Assembly (NCBI RefSeq): GCF_041435335.1
Contig: NZ_CP108430.1
Coordinates: forward strand, 992,001-1,056,000
DNA from: Streptomyces sp. NBC_01283
GTDB lineage: Bacteria > Actinomycetota > Actinomycetes > Streptomycetales > Streptomycetaceae
Direction: 5' to 3'
Length of the DNA: 64,000 nt
Below, one piece after another: positions 58,890-64,000 of this stretch. Within the stretch, counting starts at the first letter, position 1. Every line of letters starts with the position of its first letter. Position numbers and translations under genes: made by a program. The notes beneath the pieces were generated by a model. It was not told the origin of the DNA. It saw only the letters and a program-made list of their open reading frames with translations, and searched no databases.

Positions 58890-61823
58890 TCAACGACCGT
58901 CGCCGTCCCCACCACCGCCCGCGTCGATGTCCGTGGAAGCCAGCCGTTCCTGTAGCCGCGCGTGCCGGAACTGGTAGACGGCCCCCGCCTGTCGCAGCAC
59001 GCCCCGCTCATGCGCCTCCGCGAGGAAGGCCATCAGCCGCCAGGGCAGCCGGCCGGTCGAGCAGAACCACAGGCGGGCCGTGAGAAGACGCCCCCATGCG
59101 GACAGGGCGACGGTGACGAGGCCCGTCGGGATGACCACGACGGTCGCGACCGCCGCGCCCAGGGGCAGCACGGCGACGAACAGAGCGCAGAGCCAGGCCA
59201 CCAGCGTGATCAGGAATCCGCGGACCAGCCCCGTGTCCCGGTCCGTGCGGAGGCTGGCCAGCGGGCTCGGCGTACGGGACGTGTCGACGGGCGCACCGAG
59301 CCAGCGGTGCAGCCCCGCCGCGAACCCGGCCACGAATCCGAGGCCGAGACCGCCCGCGAGACCGAACGACAAGGCGGAGCCCATGAGTTGGCCGGGGCTC
59401 TGCCGGGTGAGCCACTGCCACTGCGTGTCGTCCAGGTCGTGCGCCAGGCCGTCGGCCTCCACGACACGGCCGTCCGGCAGTCGAACGCGCACGGCACCCG
59501 TTTCGAGGGTGCCCGCGGTCACGTCCGTGACGGTCGTGACGCTCGCCCGCTTCCCGCCGTCCTGGCCGTGGCCCTCGCCACCTCCGCACGGATCGTCCTC
59601 CGGGCGCGTGCTCCGGGGGACGAAGACCGGGCCCTGCCCGTAGCAGTCCGGGACGACGGCCCCTCTCAGAGGGCGCGCCCGGCGGATGTACGTCCTGCCG
59701 TCCGGACGTACCCCGAAGCGCGTGCCGTCGTCCGCCACCACGTAGCGGCCCGCGTCGGCCGAGCGGTGGACCGTCGCCCCGAACGGGAAGTCGTCGCGCA
59801 TCGCGGCCCTCCCCGCCGCCGTACCGCCCACCACGAGCGCGAAGACCAGGCCGAGCACGGCCCCCGCCGCCAGCCCCACGCCGAGCCCGCGGAGGACGGC
59901 CCAGCCGAGTCTGCCCGCCTGGCCCGGTCCGTACCGCCGACGGAGCGGGTTGCCGGTCGCGACGGCCGTTGCCCCCTCCCCGCGTACGGCGAAGGCGCCC
60001 AACGCGGCGGCGACGGCCGCGACGGTCAGCAGGGTCGTCCGCGAGGCCGGGTACACGAGCAGATCGGTGAGGAGTACGGCGGGGAGCGCCACGAAGAGCG
60101 CTGCCACCGTCTTCCACAGCCATCGCCGGTGGCGCCAGGTGCGCAGGACGGGGAACGGCATCGTCGCCGGCGCGGGAGCAGCCGTGACGCCGATGACGCC
60201 GAGCCCCGCCGCCACCGCCACGCCGTACAGCGCGCCGACGGTCAGCCAGCCGAGAAGCTCCTGCATACCGGCGAACGGGACGTCGAAGTAGGGGTCCCGG
60301 GAGAGCGGGCGTGCCGCTCCGATGGTCGCCGCGAGCGGGATCAGGCAGGCGAGTGACAGCAGCAGGGTGCGCCGCAGGCCCGCGCCTTCGCGCGCGAGCG
60401 CCGCGTACCCCGCGCACAGGCCGGTGAGGATCGCGGCCGCCACCACCGGTGCCGCGGCGTCTCGTACCGCCAGCCACGCGGCGAGGCAGATGATCTCCCC
60501 GACCGCACCGAGCAGCAGCAGGGGGCCGAGCAGGCGCAGCGGACCCGGCAGCGCCAGGTGCAGCTCCCACCAGGCCAGGTCGCGGGTGCCGCGGCGCTCC
60601 AGGTGCCGGGCCAGGAAGCGGAGTCGGCGCATCGCGTCGGCGCCGTCCCAGTGGGCCGACGTGCGGAACGACGCGGGGACGAACGCGTCCAGCAGGTGCT
60701 TCTCCATGGCGCCCGGTTCGGCGAGTTCGCGGCGGTGCAGCAGTTCGGCGGGGTCGGCGCTCGTGTCGCCGTACACGGCGCGCGCCATCGCCACCATCAG
60801 GGGCAGTTCCAGAACCTGGCGCAGGCAGCGGGCCACCGCCTCGTCGGGGTGGCGTCTGACGTGTTCGAGCACCGGGTCCCAGGTCGTGGCACGCGCGCCG
60901 CCGGGCCCGCGCACGGGGCGGGCGGTGCGGGTCAGGTACCCGGCGGCCTCTTCGAAGCCCAGCGGCTGGAGTTCGACCACGGCGGCCGACGTGAGGACGT
61001 CTCCGGCCTCCACGACGTCGGAGTACACGCCGCTGCGGCAGGTGAGTAAGAGCGGGTCACCGGCGTCGAGTTCGGTGTTGAGTCGCCAGATCGCGCGCGT
61101 ACGCGACGGTCCGCCCAGTTCGTCGAGCCCGTCCACGACCGGCAGGACACGCCCGGAGACGACAAGTTCCTTGGCCAGCATGTCTCCTGACGGCCCGTCG
61201 ATTGCCAGGGCGGGGTGTCCGGCGACGATACGGTCCGCCAGCCACTGCCGCAGATCCTGCTGATCGGGCTGCCAGCTCGCCGCCTGGAACAGGAACGGCA
61301 CCGGGTCGCCCGCGTTCCGGCGTTCCAGGAGGTCGAGGGTGAACCGCACCGCGAGCACCGTCTTGCCGCTTCCGGGTTGTCCGAGCACGGCAAGGCGCCG
61401 CGAGGGCACATAGCCGAAGACCTGGGTGATCTCGGAGAGGCGGCCGGACAGGTCGGGGCGTTCGGCGTCCCGGGCGGGCCAGCCGACGGCCTCGTCGAGA
61501 TCGGAGAGCCAGGGCTGCGCGGACGACCAGCGCACGGCGAGCGGCTCCGGGTCCTGGAGCCTGCGCAGCCGCCACTCGGCCTGCCACTGGGCGCGCACCG
61601 CGTCCGCGAGGGCATCGGCGGCCCGGTCCAACTGTTCGGCGGGCGACAGGACGACGGCGGGCCGCACCGTCGTGTGCAGGAGCCCCGCCAACGACACCAG
61701 GAACCCAAGGACCGAAAGGAGCGGGCCCACGCCCTCAAGGCTCCGGTCCCGTAGCGTCACCGCAGCCAGCGCGCCGGTCCCCAGCGCTGCCCCCACCCAT
61801 ATCCCGCGCCGCCAGTACCTCAT
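58890..61823 (-). CDS. membrane-bound NACHT-domain NTPase
   Basis: 977 aa from an ATG at 61823 (an upstream ATG at 61883 would add 20 residues). An N-terminal hairpin of membrane segments (GAALGTGALAAVTL, LLSVLGFLVSLAGLLH) precedes a STAND/NACHT core: Walker A LAVLGQPGSGKTVLAVRF, Walker B VLPVVDGLDELGG and the downstream LLLTCRSGVY sensor. The C-terminal half has many predicted membrane helices rather than leucine-rich repeats. Bacterial NACHT proteins include anti-phage NLR-like proteins. The upstream neighbour is a TOPRIM protein, 146 bases away on the same strand. Confidence 0.88.
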   Translation of the reverse strand: MRYWRRGIWVGAALGTGALAAVTLRDRSLEGVGPLLSVLGFLVSLAGLLHTTVRPAVVLSPAEQLDRAADALADAVRAQWQAEWRLRRLQDPEPLAVRWSSAQPWLSDLDEAVGWPARDAERPDLSGRLSEITQVFGYVPSRRLAVLGQPGSGKTVLAVRFTLDLLERRNAGDPVPFLFQAASWQPDQQDLRQWLADRIVAGHPALAIDGPSGDMLAKELVVSGRVLPVVDGLDELGGPSRTRAIWRLNTELDAGDPLLLTCRSGVYSDVVEAGDVLTSAAVVELQPLGFEEAAGYLTRTARPVRGPGGARATTWDPVLEHVRRHPDEAVARCLRQVLELPLMVAMARAVYGDTSADPAELLHRRELAEPGAMEKHLLDAFVPASFRTSAHWDGADAMRRLRFLARHLERRGTRDLAWWELHLALPGPLRLLGPLLLLGAVGEIICLAAWLAVRDAAAPVVAAAILTGLCAGYAALAREGAGLRRTLLLSLACLIPLAATIGAARPLSRDPYFDVPFAGMQELLGWLTVGALYGVAVAAGLGVIGVTAAPAPATMPFPVLRTWRHRRWLWKTVAALFVALPAVLLTDLLVYPASRTTLLTVAAVAAALGAFAVRGEGATAVATGNPLRRRYGPGQAGRLGWAVLRGLGVGLAAGAVLGLVFALVVGGTAAGRAAMRDDFPFGATVHRSADAGRYVVADDGTRFGVRPDGRTYIRRARPLRGAVVPDCYGQGPVFVPRSTRPEDDPCGGGEGHGQDGGKRASVTTVTDVTAGTLETGAVRVRLPDGRVVEADGLAHDLDDTQWQWLTRQSPGQLMGSALSFGLAGGLGLGFVAGFAAGLHRWLGAPVDTSRTPSPLASLRTDRDTGLVRGFLITLVAWLCALFVAVLPLGAAVATVVVIPTGLVTVALSAWGRLLTARLWFCSTGRLPWRLMAFLAEAHERGVLRQAGAVYQFRHARLQERLASTDIDAGGGGDGDGR

Positions 61824-61969
61824 GAGTCGCGCCCCCGTCCGCCGCGCCCTGGCTGGTGCCGCACATTGTCCCAGCAGAGGCACGACCGGCAGGGCGGAAC
61901 GGGGGGCGCCGGGTGTGCAGGATGTGCGCAGAGGCGTCCGGGTGCCTGCTCAGCAGGCCGCGTGGGGGC

Positions 61970-62587
61970 TCACAGGCTCGTGAGGAGGTCGTCGAGCGGT
62001 GCCGGTGTCAGTGCGGGGTCGAGGGCCTCGACGAGGAGGCGGCCGTAGCGGATCTTGCGGCCCTTCTTCGTGCCGAGGAAGCGCCTCAACTGCTGGTGCC
62101 GGGGCCGGTCGTGCTGTGCGGGCTGGTGCAGGAAGGTCTGCCAGGCCCGTTCATCGCCTTCGGCCCTGACCGTCTCCTCGACCCTCGCCGTGCCGAGCGC
62201 GCGGATGAGTTCGTCCTCAAGGTCCGACACGCACACGAAGAAGTCCCGGCCCGGCGCGCCCGCCCGCTCCAGACCGCGGTCGTAGAAGCGCCGCTCGCCC
62301 ACGTCGCACAGGCCCGCAAGACGCAGGTCGAGGCCGGGCGGCCCGAGCAGCTCGGTGTAGCGGCCGATGCTCATCGCCCCACCCATCGACACGACGCACA
62401 CCCCCTCGGCGGCCAGGTCCCGGCCGCGCCGCGCGGCCAGCGCCTCGACGGCTTCGAGGTCGCTCGGCCCTTCGAGGAGCACCGCCGTCCGCACCCCCAC
62501 CTGCTGGGCCAGCTCGATCGCCGGCCCGCCGGGCCCGCCGGCCGCCCAGTCGGTCACCGCGTCCCGGAACGCCCGCATGTCCGCCAT
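61970..62587 (-). CDS. TOPRIM-domain protein (OLD-like)
   Basis: 205 aa. The TOPRIM pattern is VRTAVLLEGPSDLEAVEALAARRG (catalytic Glu), VVSMGGAMSIGRYTELL and LRLAGLCDVGERRFY (Asp of the DxD-like acid pair). It resembles the TOPRIM domain of OLD-family nucleases, but without the usual ATPase. It lies upstream of the NACHT gene on the same strand, a pairing common in defence loci. The start could be 62587 or the ATG at 62578; no strong site is present. Confidence 0.8.
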   Translation of the reverse strand: MADMRAFRDAVTDWAAGGPGGPAIELAQQVGVRTAVLLEGPSDLEAVEALAARRGRDLAAEGVCVVSMGGAMSIGRYTELLGPPGLDLRLAGLCDVGERRFYDRGLERAGAPGRDFFVCVSDLEDELIRALGTARVEETVRAEGDERAWQTFLHQPAQHDRPRHQQLRRFLGTKKGRKIRYGRLLVEALDPALTPAPLDDLLTSL

Positions 62588-62691
62588 GGGGGCGAGTCTG
62601 CACGTTCACCGACACGACGGCACGCGATATTCGACGGCGCCGCTCGCCATGCCCCAGGTGCTCGGCCTCAGTTCGCCGCGTCCCGGTGTAC

Positions 62692-63543
62692 TCAGTCCCG
62701 GTAGGCGGCGATCGCGATGCGGACGAAGGAGCGGATCAGCGGATTCGTGTCGCCCGCGTTCCATGCCACCACCGCGCGGCTCGGCGGCATGTCGATCATC
62801 GGCACCACGGTGAGCCCGTCCCCCGGCTCGTGGTCCAGGAGCGTCATGCCGACGGTTCCGTTCCAGAGAACGGCCTGTCTGCATTCCGCGACGGCGCGCA
62901 CCACCGGGCCTTCGCGCGGTTCTCCGCCGTTCCAGTACGACTGCCACCGGGGGTCGGTGCCCGCCGGGAAGACGAACCATCGGCGGCCGGTCAGGTCGGC
63001 CAGCTTCAGCCTGTCACCGCGGGCCGCCGGATCGTCGGCCCGCAGCAGCGCGCCCACCGGGTCGGCGCGCAGTTCGTGCACGGTCAGGCCCGTCTCGTCG
63101 AACGGCCCCCGGGTCAGGGCGACATCGACGAGACCGGCGTGCAGCCCGCAGGTCGGGTCGGTCAGATCGGCCTCGCGGATGCGCACGTCGACCTCCGGGT
63201 GCCGTCGGCGGTAGGCCCCGGCAAGACGGGTCACGCCCGGGTCGGTGCTGTCCCCCAGGATGCCGACGGTGATGGTCGCGGCGCCGGCCGCGGCGGCCAC
63301 GCGTACGCGCAGGACGTCGGCCTGGTCGAGCAGGGCGCGCGCCTCTTCGAGCAGCACCGCCCCCACGGCGGTGAGGGTGACTCCGGAGGGCGATCGCTCG
63401 AACAGCGCGGCGCCCGCCTCGGACTCCAGCCGCTTGATCGCGCGGCTCAGGGGCGGCTGGCTCATGTGCAGCCGGACGGCGGCCCGGCCGAAGTGGAGTT
63501 CCTCGGCGACCGCCACGAAATAGCGCAGGGTGCGTAGCTCCAT
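62692..63543 (-). CDS. LysR-family regulator
   Basis: 283 aa. HTH: MELRTLRYFVAVAEELHFGRAAVRLHMSQPPLSRAIKRLESEAG. The co-inducer domain is a typical LysR_substrate (GVTRLAGAYRRRHPEVDVRIREADLTDPTC). It is divergent from a cupin gene at 63624; a perfect inverted repeat lies between the two starts. It likely controls itself and the cupin. Confidence 0.9.
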   Translation of the reverse strand: MELRTLRYFVAVAEELHFGRAAVRLHMSQPPLSRAIKRLESEAGAALFERSPSGVTLTAVGAVLLEEARALLDQADVLRVRVAAAAGAATITVGILGDSTDPGVTRLAGAYRRRHPEVDVRIREADLTDPTCGLHAGLVDVALTRGPFDETGLTVHELRADPVGALLRADDPAARGDRLKLADLTGRRWFVFPAGTDPRWQSYWNGGEPREGPVVRAVAECRQAVLWNGTVGMTLLDHEPGDGLTVVPMIDMPPSRAVVAWNAGDTNPLIRSFVRIAIAAYRD

Positions 63544-63550
63544 GCTGCGA

Positions 63551-63569
63551 CGATACCCGTAGGGTATCG
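63551..63569. promoter_or_regulatory. LysR operator with perfect inverted repeat
   Basis: CGATACCC (63551-63558) and GGGTATCG (63562-63569) around GTA. It lies 7 bases from the LysR start and 54 from the cupin start. T-N11-A type symmetry suits LysR binding; function is inferred. Confidence 0.6.
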
Positions 63570-63623
63570 GTGGTGTGGAACGGGTCTTGGACGGTCGCGG
63601 TGCCGTGGCAGTGGAATCGAGGC

Positions 63624-64000
63624 ATGACCGACGAAGCGAGAACCAGTGAGCCGGCGCCTGTCGCCTCCGTATCAGTGGTCGGCCCGGACGAGGGCGAGAC
63701 GATCGTTCTGGGCACCACACGGCTGCGCGTCCTGGAGGACGGCAGCAACACCGGGCACCGCATCGGGCTCGTCGAATCGGTCCTCGCGCCCCACACGCCG
63801 GGACCGCCGCAGCACCGTCACGCCCAGCACGACGAGGGTTTCTACGTGGTCTCCGGCACGGTGCGCTTCACGGTCAGCGAGCAGCATTACGACGCGACCG
63901 CGGGGTCGCTCGTGATGGTTCCGCCCGGCGCGCCGCACACGTTCGCCAACACGACCGATCAACCGGCCGTCATGGTCAGCACTTTCACGCCTGACCTGTA
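63624..64000 (+). CDS. cupin protein, truncated by window end
   Basis: The frame is open to the last base (about 125 codons), so the stop is not seen. The single-domain cupin core is PGPPQHRHAQHDEGFYVVSGTVRFTVSEQHYDATAGSLVMVPPGAPHTFANTTDQ, with HxH, Glu and a later His as metal ligands. It probably ends soon after TPDL. Divergent from a LysR regulator. It could be a dioxygenase- or isomerase-like enzyme; substrate unknown. Confidence 0.82.
   Translation, partial: MTDEARTSEPAPVASVSVVGPDEGETIVLGTTRLRVLEDGSNTGHRIGLVESVLAPHTPGPPQHRHAQHDEGFYVVSGTVRFTVSEQHYDATAGSLVMVPPGAPHTFANTTDQPAVMVSTFTPDL

Overview
The window looks like a piece of a Streptomyces chromosome (or a close relative). It has very high GC with G/C-ending codons, many GTG starts, several GTGA/ATGA stop-start overlaps, families typical of streptomycetes (malEFG-aglA-malR, secreted tripeptidyl aminopeptidases, MEDS/STAS and HATPase anti-sigma pairs, GlxA and MocR regulators), a DmdR-type iron box and a very short bL37-like ribosomal protein gene. 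No tRNA, rRNA, transposase, integrase or CRISPR array was seen.

Layout. 0-7 kb: the start of an XRE regulator divergent from a methyltransferase; a GNAT with a possible leader peptide; a coupled MEDS-STAS / HATPase switch; and a TetR, amidase, AtzG-like, metallo-hydrolase, GNAT group. The TetR gene and the amidase/hydrolase divergent promoter share an operator-like motif. 7-20 kb: an alpha-glucan module with secreted pullulanase and alpha-amylase, a second LacI regulator, alpha-glucosidase AglA, the MalEFG importer and divergent MalR. A TTTCTGCAA motif recurs in the malE-malR and amylase promoter regions. 19-22 kb: PfkB kinase, aldo/keto reductase and phosphotransferase-fold gene. 22-35 kb: a secreted peptidase, an iron-box-controlled YncE-like beta-propeller, an MFS exporter with a divergent MocR regulator, an aminoglycoside-acetyltransferase-like GNAT, a complete cyanate locus (cynS-cynT with divergent cynR), an AKR/HxlR pair, a frameshifted secreted propeller gene, an SDR and an FG-GAP secreted protein.

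35-44.7 kb is the most unusual part. It is a compact, apparently orphan biosynthetic cluster: a TobZ/NodU-type carbamoyltransferase, a cupin, a GNAT-aminotransferase fusion, an NAD-dependent epimerase, a stand-alone adenylation-carrier-thioesterase enzyme and an ATP-grasp ligase. A perfect Crp-type site (TGTGA-N6-TCACA) lies upstream of the first gene. I infer that it makes a small amide- or ester-linked, amino-acid-derived and probably carbamoylated metabolite. I cannot name a known product.

45-64 kb: a second tripeptidyl aminopeptidase, several small genes of unknown function around perfect palindromes, a UvrA2-type ATPase, a VOC protein, bL37-like, isochorismatase with GlxA regulator, an O-methyltransferase, a lipoprotein, MurJ-like flippase, phospholipase-D/cardiolipin synthase, a membrane NACHT NTPase next to a TOPRIM protein (a possible defence pair), a LysR regulator, and a cupin cut by the window end.
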